40,437 bases of DNA, from contig CALKHN010000118.1 of assembly GCA_937991535.1 (NCBI GenBank), forward strand, positions 1 through 40,437. The letters run 5' to 3'. The stretch comes from an uncultured Sphingobacteriales bacterium. GTDB taxonomy: Bacteria; Bacteroidota; Bacteroidia; Chitinophagales; Chitinophagaceae. A program made the position numbers and the translations under genes. The notes under the pieces are model-generated. The model had not been told where the DNA came from. It saw only the letters and a program-made list of their open reading frames with translations, and made no database searches. Below, piece by piece: positions 24,541 to 35,300 of this stretch (positions within the stretch are counted from its first letter, which is position 1; each line of letters starts with the position of its first letter).

Positions 24541-27318
24541 TTATAATGGAATATGAGGACTGATCTTTTTAAAACTGATATTTTGTATATCTATGCTGAA
24601 TGATATTCTTTGCCAGAAGTTGTTGCCGGGTGTTGATTTAAAATAGTCGCGGTATACCTTACTGTACAGCAATGGAACGTATATATTCAGAAGATCTCTG
24701 CACAAAGACAACTGCAAACCTGCATCATATAATATTCGTGGCGCACCGGAATTGCTTTTCCATCCTTCATTGTATGTGCCGGCATCAAAAAATAATTTCA
24801 GGGGAATTTTTGGGTGAAGGGATGAAGTTAGATTAAGCGCAATCAGCCAGTCGTCTGTTTTGCCTGCTTTGTTGCTCAGCAGATCTGTTCGTACCTTGAA
24901 GCCGCCATCTCTTATCATTACCTGCTGCGACAATGCGCCCTCAAACTCATTGCGGCCTATAAAATAATTACTGTAGGTGTAATCTTCGTATCCTTTTGGA
25001 GCCGTCATGTTAAGGTGATACTGATCCGTATCGAACTGTTTCCGGGAGGTTTTGTCGCCTATATAAAAAAATTTTCCGGCAAACCATCGCGTGTTTAATC
25101 CCCCGCCCTGGGGATAATTAAAAAAATAATTTCCTGTATACGCTAACCGTCCAAAATTGTCTGAAGTTTCAAGCAGCAATTCATAACGATAGGGATACAA
25201 CGCCCTGCTGTTGTCTGTTACATACCGTAGTTGGCCAATAGCAGTGGTTCGGGAATGTACGGCATACCGGTTTTTCATTAATACAGAATCCCATGAAAAC
25301 TGCAAAGCATCTGTATTAATAATATATGCTTTCCATTGCATAAAGCGGCTGAGCTGGCTGCGCGCATGCCTGTTGCGGAAAGTAAACCTTACATGAGGGC
25401 TGAGTTTTGTAAAATGCAAATGTGTAGCAGGATTGTCCTGGTCCCTATAAGCATTTTCCGAAAATCTGGCAGCGCTTATACCGGTTTCAATATTCTGAAA
25501 AATATTTTCGGGGTACCAGGTATATGTTGCCCGGCCAATACCGGCAAATTGCCTGCTGCCCGTGGCATACAATGGAACGGCAATGAACCGGAAGCGGGTA
25601 AACGGGAGGTTATAATTATGCACGATGCCGCCCAGCATCAGTTTATCGTAATCATTAAAACCCATAGCAGGCGCCACACCTGCATAGTGATATTTGTTGC
25701 CGGCACCGGCTTTTCCAATCCATGCAATTCGCAGTTTTTCAGAAGCGGTGGGCAACAGGCTCCCGTTGGAATCGAGCAAATGAAAAATACTATCGGTGTT
25801 TTCTCCGCTTACGGTGGCTACAACATTTTTAAAATCTTCGGGATAGGGATGTTTAAACTGCCATTGGTTGTAATAAGCCTGCATGCAGGAATCAAACAGC
25901 GCTTTACCCAATGAGGTTTCCAGCAACTGCATCCATTGTGATGCCTTATAATAAGCAGATAAATAATAGTTGGTAAAGGAAAACGCATCGGCAGGCAGGT
26001 TAACCGGCTGATCTTTTTTTACGGCGGCTACCGATTCAAACGCAACTTTTTCTAGGCAGGAAGGATTGAATTTTCTGGCAGTTGTTTTGTAGCTGCTAAG
26101 GTATCGTTTTTCGTAAAAGCTGTTCATCCCTTCATCCATCCAGGGATGCGCACGCTCATTGGAGGCTAAAATACCATAGAACCAGTTGTGCCCCACTTCG
26201 TGAACGATGATTCGCTCTGTTAGCCGATCGCTTTTAGGCGCAGTAAGTACAGCAATCGTTGGGTATTCCATTCCACCCTTTATGTGGGACGGGCCTTCAA
26301 CCATGCTTAAGGTGGTAAACGGATACGGGCCAACCGAAGTAGAGTAAAAACGCAGTGCCTGCTTCGCATAGGCTATGCTGTTAATCCACTGTTTTTGGGA
26401 AGCAGGTGTACAGAAAGCATACACATCAATTATTTTACCGGGGGGCAATGTGCAGGTGTCGTGTTGTACAATAAAACGCTTATCGGCAAACCAGGCAAAA
26501 TCATGCACATCGTTTTGTTGATAATGAAGGGTTTTTGTGCCGGCGGCTGAAGGGGGAAATGCCTGCCGGATGGTTTTAAAAGAACCTCCTTTTACTTTTT
26601 TCCGGTGCCGGGTTTCTTTCCAGGAATATGTAGCGCGGGTTTTCAGCCACTCTTTTTCGGTTTCATTTTGCAATGCTCCCGTAGCGGCCACCACATAGTT
26701 TTCAGGAAGGGTAATGGTTACATCAAAATTTCCCTGCTCGCAGTAAAATTCTCCCTGTTGCAGGTAAGGCATGGGATGCCATCCTTTGCGGTCATACACC
26801 GCAGGTTTAGGATACCACTGAGTTACCTGGTACGATTGCCCAACATGCCCGCCTCTTGAAAAGTTATACGGCAGTTTAACATGAAAGGGAGTAGTGATCA
26901 ACATTTGCTGACCGGGCAAAAGCGCCAAAGGCAGCATCACTTTTATGATATCCAGGTGGTCGGGGTGATCCTCTGTGCCGGCTCTCACATTGTTAACCCT
27001 GAAATCGAGCTGATTAATATATCCTTTCTGCTGAGGGTTGGAAAAATAAAATTTGGTATCTCCGTTTTCCAGCATCTGGTCACTAAAAGCCGTTCTGTCG
27101 GTTTTATAGGCATTGGGCCATAAATGAAACCATATATACTGTAATGTATCGGGCGAATGATTGGTATAATATATTTTAATAAAGCCATCTAATGTATGTT
27201 CCACGTCATTGAGTGATACATTGATGGTATAATCTACCTGCTGCTGCCAGTATGCTTCCTGTGCAACAGATTTTGCAACCAGGCAATGAAAGGCCAATAT
27301 GAAAAATGCATATCTCAT
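24541..27318 (-). CDS. M1-family zinc metallopeptidase, exported
   Basis: The 925-residue protein has an N-terminal signal peptide (cleavage near SVAQ at 20) and the M1 (gluzincin) catalytic core. The zinc site is HEVGH (His373, Glu374, His377) with Glu396 in WMDEG exactly 19 residues on, as in the family; the aminopeptidase exopeptidase motif GGMEYP is present about 23 residues before. The C-terminal 330 residues are beta-rich (many YRFRF-like strands, DFGRLAYTGNYFFNYP), like a membrane or surface-linked domain. Probably periplasmic or outer-membrane-associated aminopeptidase. Its start overlaps the stop of the sugar transferase gene by four bases (ATGA), so it is translated in the same operon, an unusual partner for polysaccharide genes. 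Confidence 0.9.
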   Translation of the reverse strand: MRYAFFILAFHCLVAKSVAQEAYWQQQVDYTINVSLNDVEHTLDGFIKIYYTNHSPDTLQYIWFHLWPNAYKTDRTAFSDQMLENGDTKFYFSNPQQKGYINQLDFRVNNVRAGTEDHPDHLDIIKVMLPLALLPGQQMLITTPFHVKLPYNFSRGGHVGQSYQVTQWYPKPAVYDRKGWHPMPYLQQGEFYCEQGNFDVTITLPENYVVAATGALQNETEKEWLKTRATYSWKETRHRKKVKGGSFKTIRQAFPPSAAGTKTLHYQQNDVHDFAWFADKRFIVQHDTCTLPPGKIIDVYAFCTPASQKQWINSIAYAKQALRFYSTSVGPYPFTTLSMVEGPSHIKGGMEYPTIAVLTAPKSDRLTERIIVHEVGHNWFYGILASNERAHPWMDEGMNSFYEKRYLSSYKTTARKFNPSCLEKVAFESVAAVKKDQPVNLPADAFSFTNYYLSAYYKASQWMQLLETSLGKALFDSCMQAYYNQWQFKHPYPEDFKNVVATVSGENTDSIFHLLDSNGSLLPTASEKLRIAWIGKAGAGNKYHYAGVAPAMGFNDYDKLMLGGIVHNYNLPFTRFRFIAVPLYATGSRQFAGIGRATYTWYPENIFQNIETGISAARFSENAYRDQDNPATHLHFTKLSPHVRFTFRNRHARSQLSRFMQWKAYIINTDALQFSWDSVLMKNRYAVHSRTTAIGQLRYVTDNSRALYPYRYELLLETSDNFGRLAYTGNYFFNYPQGGGLNTRWFAGKFFYIGDKTSRKQFDTDQYHLNMTAPKGYEDYTYSNYFIGRNEFEGALSQQVMIRDGGFKVRTDLLSNKAGKTDDWLIALNLTSSLHPKIPLKLFFDAGTYNEGWKSNSGAPRILYDAGLQLSLCRDLLNIYVPLLYSKVYRDYFKSTPGNNFWQRISFSIDIQNISFKKISPHIPL

Positions 27319-28733
27319 TTGCCTTTTCCTTTCAGTATAATTTGTAATGTATGCAGGAGTATCTTAAAATTAAGCGAAAGGGAAATGTTTTCGATATACA
27401 CCAGTTCGTACTGCATACGCTCAATCATTTGATCTACATTTTCGGCATAACCGAATTTCACCATGCCCCAGCTGGTAATACCGGGTTTTACTTTGAGTAA
27501 ATATTTAAAGTAAGGGGTTTTTGTATTGATCTGGTCAATATAAAATTGTCTTTCGGGCCGGGGGCCTACCAGGCTCATTTCGCCCTTTATAACATTCCAG
27601 AATTGTGGCAGTTCATCAATTCGCCATTTGCGCATGGTTTTTCCCCAGGGGGTAATTCGCGGATCGCCGTGCGAAGACAAGTCCGGCCCATTCTTTTCCG
27701 CATCGGCATACATAGAGCGGAATTTATACATAAAAAAAGGTTTGCCTTTATAGCCAATTCTTTGCTGCGTAAAAATAACAGGCCCTGAAGAGGAAAATCG
27801 TACTCTTATGACAGCATACAACAACAGCGGAGATAGTAATATCAGTCCGGTCAAAGAGAGCAACACATCTGCTAACCTGATAAAATACAATTGCCATTCG
27901 GGCATCAACCCGGTTTTAATATCAATGAGCGGGGCATCCAGCACATTTTTGGTGCGTACGGAACCGGCAAGAATATCGAGATTGTTCGGAGCGATCTTAA
28001 TTTCTATGTCTCTTTCGCTTATGCGGTTAATGATAGACGTTACTTCATCGGGAAATGAATTCTCTACGGCAATTATCACCTGGTCGGGGTCGCTGGTTTC
28101 CAGTATTTTTTCGAGGTTATCAACAGTGCCGAGGAAGGGAAGGTGCTGGTGTAATCCATTGGAGGATGCATGGGTAGTGATAAAGCCGTTGAATTTGTAT
28201 CCCAGCAGCGCCTGGTTTTTTTTGATTTCCTTAAACAGGTGAATGGCTGTTGGATTGTTACCCACTATTACCGTATCGAACCAAATGCTGCCTTTTTTCA
28301 GTTGCTGTTTGGCCATATTCAATAACAACATTCTTCCACTCCATATTAAAACAAAATGCAGGAAAAACAACGACAGAAAGGCTTTGTAATAATAGGGATA
28401 ATTGGCCCGCTTATCATCGAGCACCAGCACAAAAAAAAGAAACACCGATCCTGCAAGTGTGCTGATGAAGGTTACTATGCATTCCGAAAACCACGACTTG
28501 GTGTACAGCAAACGATGATAACTGCCCAGCATCATAAACAGTGCCAGCCAGCCGGTTGGAATAAGAAAAATGCTCAGTAACAATTGTGTATTGTGTAAAA
28601 GTTCTCCGGCAATGTTCAGTTCAAAGCCGGTTAAATGCTTTCGAATGAAAAAAGCGATAGCCCATGCCAGCGCCGCGGCTATATAATCACTAACCGCATA
28701 CCAGGAAGTATTTATTTTCTTTTGGTTTTTCAT
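27315..28733 (-). CDS. Polyprenyl glycosylphosphotransferase (WcaJ-like sugar transferase)
   Basis: The 472-residue protein has four N-terminal membrane helices (about 13-28, 48-69, 86-104, 117-136) and a CoA-binding-like domain (VIVGNNPTAIHLFKEI). A fifth helix (about 290-310) precedes the bacterial sugar transferase domain with KFRSMYADAEKNGPD, WRIDELPQFWNVIKGEMSLVGPRPE and GITSWGMVKFGYAE. It transfers a hexose-1-phosphate to undecaprenyl phosphate, the first step in surface polysaccharide assembly. It lies 21 bases after the oxidoreductase gene and overlaps the M1 peptidase gene by four bases, so these are one transcription unit. Confidence 0.94.
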   Translation of the reverse strand: MKNQKKINTSWYAVSDYIAAALAWAIAFFIRKHLTGFELNIAGELLHNTQLLLSIFLIPTGWLALFMMLGSYHRLLYTKSWFSECIVTFISTLAGSVFLFFVLVLDDKRANYPYYYKAFLSLFFLHFVLIWSGRMLLLNMAKQQLKKGSIWFDTVIVGNNPTAIHLFKEIKKNQALLGYKFNGFITTHASSNGLHQHLPFLGTVDNLEKILETSDPDQVIIAVENSFPDEVTSIINRISERDIEIKIAPNNLDILAGSVRTKNVLDAPLIDIKTGLMPEWQLYFIRLADVLLSLTGLILLSPLLLYAVIRVRFSSSGPVIFTQQRIGYKGKPFFMYKFRSMYADAEKNGPDLSSHGDPRITPWGKTMRKWRIDELPQFWNVIKGEMSLVGPRPERQFYIDQINTKTPYFKYLLKVKPGITSWGMVKFGYAENVDQMIERMQYELVYIENISLSLNFKILLHTLQIILKGKGK

Positions 28734-28754
28734 TTGGATATTAACGCATACTTG

Positions 28755-29732
28755 TCATTTAACAAGGTAATTGGCCGACTGTATCTTTTGTAAAATGTGA
28801 TGCGCCACATCCATCGCCATTAAGCCATCCACTTCTGAAACAGCAGTGGGTGCATTTTGTATAATGGATTGCGTGAAAGCTTCCAGCTCCAGTAAAATGG
28901 CGTTGGCCTCGGGAATTTCAGGATTGGCTATCGCAATCACCTTTTTACCTGATGGCGTATCTATATCAAAAGTAAAAGCATCTTTGTCGTTGTCGTCTTT
29001 CAGTTTGATGATCTCCGTTTTTTTCTCCAAAAAATCAATACCGATATAAGCGTCTTTCTGGAAGAGCCGCATTTTCCGCATTTTTTTCATGGAGATCCGC
29101 GAAGAGGTAAGATTGGCCACGCAGCCGTTGTTAAATTCTATGCGCACATTGGCAATATCCGGGGTATCGGTTATCACCGCCACGCCACTGGCAGAAATGT
29201 TTTTTACACCACTTTTTACAATGCTCAGTATAATATCAATATCGTGGATCATCAAATCCAGGATTACACTTACTTCCGTTCCACGGGGGTTAAACTGCGA
29301 CAGGCGGTGTACCTCTATGAACATGGGATTGAGTTCATATCCCTTTAGGGCCAGGTAGGCGGGGTTAAATCTTTCCACATGGCCTACCTGCACTTTTACA
29401 TTCGCTTCTTTGGCCAGCTTCACAATTTTATTCGCCTGCTCCATGGTGTCGGCAAGCGGTTTTTCAACAAAAACATGTTTGCTTTTCCGGATCGCTTTCT
29501 CGCACAATTCGAAATGGAGAGTAGTAGGAGCAATAATATCAACAGCATCGCACGCATCCATCAGTGCATCTGCATCTTCATATCTTTTTAATTTGTACGC
29601 GTTGGCTACCGCGGTTGCTGTATCATCATGAGGATCATAAAATCCCACCAGTTCCGCGGTTTTAATTTTCTGCCAGTTGCCAATGTGAAACTTACCCAGG
29701 TGACCTGCCCCGAAAATGCCAACTTTAAGCAT
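28755..29732 (-). CDS. Gfo/Idh/MocA-family oxidoreductase
   Basis: Start set at 29732 (MLKVGIFGAGHLGKFH, 325 residues); an upstream in-frame ATG at 29753 would add seven residues ahead of the NAD(P)-binding motif. Rossmann part: GIFGAGHLGKFHI at 4-16, then the family signature HVFVEKPLADT (EKP near 93-95), HVERFNPAY and DLMIHDIDIILSI. These enzymes oxidise or epimerise nucleotide- or polyol-sugars. Its place before the polyprenyl glycosylphosphotransferase gene suggests making an oxidised or acetamido-sugar for the polysaccharide. Substrate not known. Cytoplasmic. Confidence 0.92.
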   Translation of the reverse strand: MLKVGIFGAGHLGKFHIGNWQKIKTAELVGFYDPHDDTATAVANAYKLKRYEDADALMDACDAVDIIAPTTLHFELCEKAIRKSKHVFVEKPLADTMEQANKIVKLAKEANVKVQVGHVERFNPAYLALKGYELNPMFIEVHRLSQFNPRGTEVSVILDLMIHDIDIILSIVKSGVKNISASGVAVITDTPDIANVRIEFNNGCVANLTSSRISMKKMRKMRLFQKDAYIGIDFLEKKTEIIKLKDDNDKDAFTFDIDTPSGKKVIAIANPEIPEANAILLELEAFTQSIIQNAPTAVSEVDGLMAMDVAHHILQKIQSANYLVK

Positions 29733-29865
29733 GCATAACAATTTTAGGGTCAAAGATAAGATTTGCTGATTTGTGCGAACATGAGGAGATTTACGCTCAA
29801 AGTTCCTAACCTTCCTGCCATGCCTCCGTCGGATTTCAGATTTTACAATCTTCGGGCTTTATTTG

Positions 29866-31365
29866 CTATTGCGCCATTTTTGCTTTTCCCCTGCTTTTTA
29901 AATACAGGTAGTAGCCTGCAAAAGCGGCGGAAGCTGCAATCAAGCCTATTCCTGCCAGGTATTTTATTGAATTGTTTTTTGCAGATCTGTCTTTGTCATC
30001 GCCATTGATCAAACCCACGAGGGGCTTTAATGAATCGCCGGGCAATACTTTATCGGCCCATAGTTTAACCGAAGAAGGCGCCTTTGGTGTAACGATACCC
30101 ATCCCTGACGACTGAAGCATAGGGATATCTTCGGGCTGATCGCCCACAAAAACGATATTTTTTTGTGGTATATTAAAATTCAGGGTAAGGTATTTGAGTA
30201 TAGCGGCCTTGTTGTAATGTATACCAGGTTCATCGGGATCGGTAAAAAAATCGGGAAATTCCAATGCTCCTGTTGCCTTGCTTTTTTCCATTATAAGATG
30301 ATTGGCAAAACAATAATCAAATCCAAGCTTGTTTTTAATGTGATTGGCTACTACATCAAATCCGTCAGAGAGCAATATACTGATGTAACCGTTTTGTTTT
30401 AACCGCGAAATGGTTTCCCTTGTATAGGGTGCAATGGGAATGGTATCGGCGATGGCCTGCAGCTCGGGCAGGGATCTGCCCTTTAAAAGCAAAGCCATTT
30501 TTTTGATCCTGGATTCCGGGTCTTTATAGGTATTGATGAGCTGCATTAAGCGGTGTTCTATACCATAATAAGCTGCTGCCGCCTGGTCGAAATCCAGGTC
30601 CAGTATTACATTGATGTCAATAACGATGATCTTTTTTAGTTTTTGGATGGATTCCTTAATGGCAAAATCCATTTCATCACTAATGGTATGGATATTGGAC
30701 AGTGTTTCGAGGTTGTCGCTGGAAGACTGAGCAGCTTTCTGCAAAATGGTTCTGGATACCTGGCGCGACATTTTTCCCAGGGCTTCCAGGTTTTGCATAT
30801 CGTTTTTAACAAAGCCGATATTCACTTCCTTTATCCGCATTTTTTTATTGAAAGCATCTATGAGTAAAGCAATATCCACCCCGTAATCATTTTCAAATTC
30901 AACCTGCTGCAAAAAATCCTTACGGGCAGCGATCATGCCGCTCAGTGGCTGGGAAAATACTTCCAGTTCAGGAAAAAAAATACTTAAAAGCGGCTTGGCA
31001 ACGAGTTGGGTTACCCTGCCACCCTGCCGGTCAAAAAAAGACTTTACAAAGTCTGCTTCATCGTTTATGATGGGATCAGCAAGCAGCTTTACAATATTTT
31101 TGGGATAGGTGAGAATATCAGCATCAAGATACACAATGATATCAAAAGCCGCCGCCAGCATTCCTTCATGCATAGATATGCCCTTGCCTTTTTTGGAACT
31201 GGTAATCACTCTTGCACCTTCTTTTAAAGCTTCACTTACCGTTTGGTCTGTGGAATTATCATCCACTACAATAATTTCCAGCGGCACAGTTGTTTGTTTG
31301 ATGCGCTGAATTACTTTCCGGATGGTAGATCCTTCATTTAAAGCAGGTATAATTACGCTAATCAT
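29866..31365 (-). CDS. Fusion of GT2 glycosyltransferase and HAD-like domain
   Basis: The 499-residue protein has three parts. Residues 1-215 form a GT-A glycosyltransferase (SVIIPALNEGSTI, VVDDNSTD, and metal-binding YLDADIL with Asp81/Asp83). Residues 244-450 form a HAD-like domain resembling phosphoserine-phosphatase-type folds, with motif II Ser333 (LLSDGF), motif III Lys386 and motif IV GDQPED (409-414). The first motif reads VIDINVIL: nucleophile Asp250 is kept but the second acid is Asn252. A C-terminal membrane helix (about 468-488) with a basic tail follows. It may use a nucleotide-sugar like glucosyl-3-phosphoglycerate or dolichol-phosphate GTs and then act on a phospho-sugar; this is inference. 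First gene of the minus-strand polysaccharide run, 133 bases before the oxidoreductase. Confidence 0.85.
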   Translation of the reverse strand: MISVIIPALNEGSTIRKVIQRIKQTTVPLEIIVVDDNSTDQTVSEALKEGARVITSSKKGKGISMHEGMLAAAFDIIVYLDADILTYPKNIVKLLADPIINDEADFVKSFFDRQGGRVTQLVAKPLLSIFFPELEVFSQPLSGMIAARKDFLQQVEFENDYGVDIALLIDAFNKKMRIKEVNIGFVKNDMQNLEALGKMSRQVSRTILQKAAQSSSDNLETLSNIHTISDEMDFAIKESIQKLKKIIVIDINVILDLDFDQAAAAYYGIEHRLMQLINTYKDPESRIKKMALLLKGRSLPELQAIADTIPIAPYTRETISRLKQNGYISILLSDGFDVVANHIKNKLGFDYCFANHLIMEKSKATGALEFPDFFTDPDEPGIHYNKAAILKYLTLNFNIPQKNIVFVGDQPEDIPMLQSSGMGIVTPKAPSSVKLWADKVLPGDSLKPLVGLINGDDKDRSAKNNSIKYLAGIGLIAASAAFAGYYLYLKSRGKAKMAQ

Positions 31366-31387
31366 AAATATTGTTTTCCGTGCAAAA

Positions 31388-31395
31388 CAAAAATA
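31388..31395 (-). promoter_or_regulatory. Possible -7 promoter box of the GT2-HAD gene
   Basis: On the minus strand TATTTTTG fits TAnnTTTG and lies 22 bases before the ATG. The -33 region has no clear TTTG, so support is partial. Confidence 0.3.
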
Positions 31396-31534
31396 ACCTT
31401 TTTTTCAGCGTTGGGGAATTGTAACTGTTAAATGGAACAGCCCGCGATGAAGCATTTAATAAAAACGGAGGCTGTTTACATATTCGTGTATTCTTTAACG
31501 TTAGGTATGCCTGCCCGCACATCGGTTACCAAAT

Positions 31535-31560
31535 AAAAAACTGCCCCGGGATGGAGGCAG
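31535..31560 (-). terminator. Rho-independent terminator of the TonB receptor pseudogene
   Basis: On the minus strand CTGCCTC and GGGGCAG pair (seven pairs, one G-U) around a six-base loop, followed by TTTTTT. It lies 69 bases after the stop of the receptor remnant and fits a terminator for that direction. The rest of the 264-base spacer up to the GT2-HAD start holds only its possible promoter. Confidence 0.65.
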
Positions 31561-31629
31561 CATTTTAAAATATGGTACACCCGCAAAAATGTTGGCCAGC
31601 ACAATTATTTCTGCATCGCCGGAATTATA

Positions 31630-32170
31630 TTACAGGCTGTAGCGCAGGGTTATGCCAAAGGTTCTGGGGTTGCCAGGCACAGCCGCATAATGCCCCGCAT
31701 TGCCAGCGGCAGGCAACAACTGCTCAAAATAGTTTTTATCGGGCAAATTGCGGCTCCACAAGAAGGCCGACAAACCGCCTGACACTCTGAAGCCAGCCCT
31801 GGCATTGAGCAGCATATATCCTTCAACATTAAGATAAGCTGATGGCGATGCGCTCGAAGAAAAAGAGGAACGGTAGTAGTTTTATGTCAACATTCAGCGA
31901 AGCGGCGCCAAGGTCGTTGCCGACCGCCACGTGGTATTGTGGTCAATTTTACGGTCAAAAGGATTACGGCTTGGCAGATCATATTTTAGGTCTGCAATGA
32001 TTTGTTCAAATTGACGGTATGCGGGGCGTTGTGTTGTTACAACGCCTGCAAACACCAGGGCATAACCGTCGGGCTGCTGACTAGATGTGTATGCTGCCAC
32101 TACAATCTCTATTTTATCTGACGGCGCGTACAGCAGCTGCCCCCGGAAACTAAGGAATTTATAGACTTTA
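31630..32170 (-). pseudogene. TonB-dependent receptor, fragments only
   Basis: Two parts of a TonB-dependent outer-membrane receptor remain. The upstream part (about 32170-31895) reads KFLSFRGQLLYAPSDKIEI and AYTSSQQPDGYALVFAG, barrel strands from the middle of such a protein. It runs into a frameshift near 31900 (continuing DLGAASLNVDIK). The downstream part (about 31865-31630) gives AYLNVEGYMLLNARAGF, SAFLWSRNLPDKNYFEQLL and the family end NPRTFGITLRYSL. The signal peptide, plug domain and much of the barrel are gone, so this is dead. Bounds are approximate. The 175 bases up to the next gene hold nothing I recognise. Confidence 0.8.
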
Positions 32171-32346
32171 TTTAAAATAAAGATTTTTATGGCTTATACG
32201 GGTAGCTGCGCCGGCAGCCTATTGATGAACTTACAATAAAGATTATGACGTTAATTTTGGATGTTAAATAAGTACGCCTGCAGCTATATTTCTCTTCTCG
32301 CATATATATAACGGATCAAAATTGTTTACAGCACTTGTACTATTGT

Positions 32347-35300
32347 TTAGTCATCCGTTTTCTGTGCTGCAAGAAAACTTACCACATCACGTATTTCTTT
32401 TTTGGAAAGGATCGTTTTCATGTCGGGCATGCTCGATGGCGCATCGGTTCGTTTGGCAACCTGGTCTTTTGCAATCACCCGTAAAGGTTCACCGCCTATT
32501 TTTAAAGTGAGGCTGGTTTTTGTTTCTGAGTCCACTATGCCCGATACATTGCTGCCATCTTTTAATTCAAGCACAACGATACCATATCCTGGTGCAAGTC
32601 GGGCGCCCGGATCAATAAGCGCCTCTAATATTTGTTGCCTGCTGATTTTGCCGGCTATGTCGTTCAGTCGTGGGCCGGCATTGCCACCCCTGTCATCGTA
32701 TGAATGGCATTTCATGCACTGTGCGTTTTGGTTGCGAAAGAAAATCGCTCTTCCCTTAGATATGTCGCCGCCGTATAAACTGCTTGCATATGCGGCCAGT
32801 TGATCGCCATGCGATATTTTTTGAGTAATGGTCTTGTATTTTGCAGCCAGTTCAACCGCACCGCTGCTGTCTATGGCTTCGCCCAGCTCGAGGTATAGAT
32901 CAGGCGATAACTTCCCCGAAGCCATTGTATTGAGCAGGTCTTCCAGCGGCTTTTGCGCATTTTCTTTGGGAAGCTTTCCTAAGGCAAGTATGGCTGCCTG
33001 CTTTTCTTCCATGGTTTTACCGGCTATTACTTTTGACAACAATGAAACCATAAGGTCTTTGGGAAGATCCATTTGCTGCAGCAGGTTAAGCCCTTCCACC
33101 CTTACTTTCTTTTCCTTATCAAAAAGCGCCTGGCTCACCGCTTCACCCGCCTGCGGGTAGCCGAGCGCTACCAGGGTATTCAGCGCTTCAATGCGCATAT
33201 CAGGCGCGGGATCATTTTTTACCAGTGTAAACAACGCGGGAAGCGCATCGTTGATGTGCAGCAGGGCAATAGCTTTTGTTGCGCTGAGGCGCACAGGCAA
33301 TTCCTTATTCTTCAACAATGCTGCCAATGGCGATGCCATATTTTTTTGCAGAAGGCTGGAATCTCTTTCTACAACACCGCGGAGATAGCCGTCTACCCGG
33401 TCCAGTACAGACGGTTTTGCCCATACACTTAATGCGTCAATAGCCTCGGCTCTCATGGCAGCAGGAGCGCCTTCCTTCATGGCATAGCTGATCAGCTGCG
33501 TCATGGCTTCTGCGCTGCCAACGCGCAGGTTGGCATTGATGCTGCGCCGGATGAGCGCTTCATTTGTAAAATGGGTTTTGCCCAACAGGTCTCCCAAAGC
33601 GGGTAAAGCATCTTTTATAGAATTGTCGTCATTGATGGCTCTTGCCGCTTCTGTTACTACGAACTCATCCTTATCATCGAGGAACTTCGCAACACCTGCA
33701 TCGCCCATTCGCCGGAGTGCCACCACAGCGGCTATACGCAGCGCGCGGGAAGGGCTTTGCGCCAGGGCGATAAGAGGCTCCGCTTTGCCTATACGGGCCA
33801 ATGCAAGGCTGCCGGCATGTCGCAGGTAGACGTCTTCATCATTATTGCTTTGCAGCATGGCAATGATCGCATCTGTAGCAGGATCGTATTTGATCCTTCC
33901 CAGCGCTTCCGCTGCAAAAAACCGAACCCGGCTGGCCGTATCTTTCAAAAGGGGTACCAGTTTTTCACCCGCTTCAGCGTATTTCATATCGCCCAGCCAT
34001 TTGGCAGCCTGCGCTCTTATTTCGGCATCGCTGTCCTGCAACAAAGGCAATAACGGAACAGCATATTTTTTGTCTTTCCGCGCCAGTTGGCTCATGCCCC
34101 ATATAGCATTTACGCGTGCCAGTTGGTTACCCGACACGGAAAATGTTTTCTGAAAAATGGCTGCTCCATCCCCGCCCCGCTTCACCAGCTCAAACTGTGC
34201 CTTTTGGCGTACCCGCATATCCGGGTTTTCCAGCATGGCTGCCAGTTCTTCCTCGGGTTTGCCGCTAAAGTTTTCGGACAATAATTTTTTTGTTTCCACG
34301 CGTTCAGCAGAGCCTGCGCCCCGCGCATCATCCATCCGCCAGATGCGCCCGTAATCGTGCGTATCCCAGCCGTCAATCCAGTCGGCTAAGTACAAAGCGC
34401 CATCGGGTCCAAAATCCATTCCGGTTACCAGTACACCACTCAGTATTTTTTTGGTTTCACCCAGTTCAAAACCCGCGCCTTTGGGTTTGAGCCTGAAATT
34501 ATGCACTGCGGAATTACCGGGATTGCCCACAAATTCGGCCACGAAAAAGCTGTTTTTATATTGGGGGCCCAGCGCGGTTCCCGGATTGTACACAAAGCCC
34601 GCCGGACCGCTCACGTAATTGCTGATGCAGGGCGTAATATAAGCTGCTTGTCCTTCAAAGCGGGGCAGGTACATTTTTTCTTCCATCCATACTTTGTAGG
34701 TATTGTTCTTAGGATCGCGGTATTTGCCGTATTGCCAGTTGCTTCTCCAGCCCGCATCGGACCCGTTAACGATGTACACCAGCCTTTCTTTTTCACCGGG
34801 ATGGTCGCCATCGTTGTCTTCGCTCAGCAGATTGCCGTATTCATCAAAAGCAAATTCATGGGTGTTGCGGATGCCGGCGGCAAATATTTCAAAATCGCTG
34901 CCATCAGGGTTGCAGCGGGCAATTACGCCACTGTTGGGATAGGCCCAGCTTTGACCGTCGGAACCCTTGCCATTGAATCCAATATCCCCGATCTGCCAGT
35001 AAATCCTGCCATCGGGTCCCATTTCAATGCCCGACATGCCATGGCCGCCAAAGCCGATGTGCACACCATAACCGTGCGACAGCGAGGTTTTTTCATCCGG
35101 AATACCATCGCCGTCTTTGTCTTTCATCTTCCACAGGTCGGGCGCCACAGCAACATACAGGTCATCGCCGTATTTGAATACCGAGCCGGTAACATCCGTT
35201 ATTTCGTCATTAAAATCATCAACGATCAGTTGCGACTGGTCTGCAATGCCGTCGCCATTCCTGTCTTCCAGCTTATAGATGTGTTCTTTTTGTACAGTAA

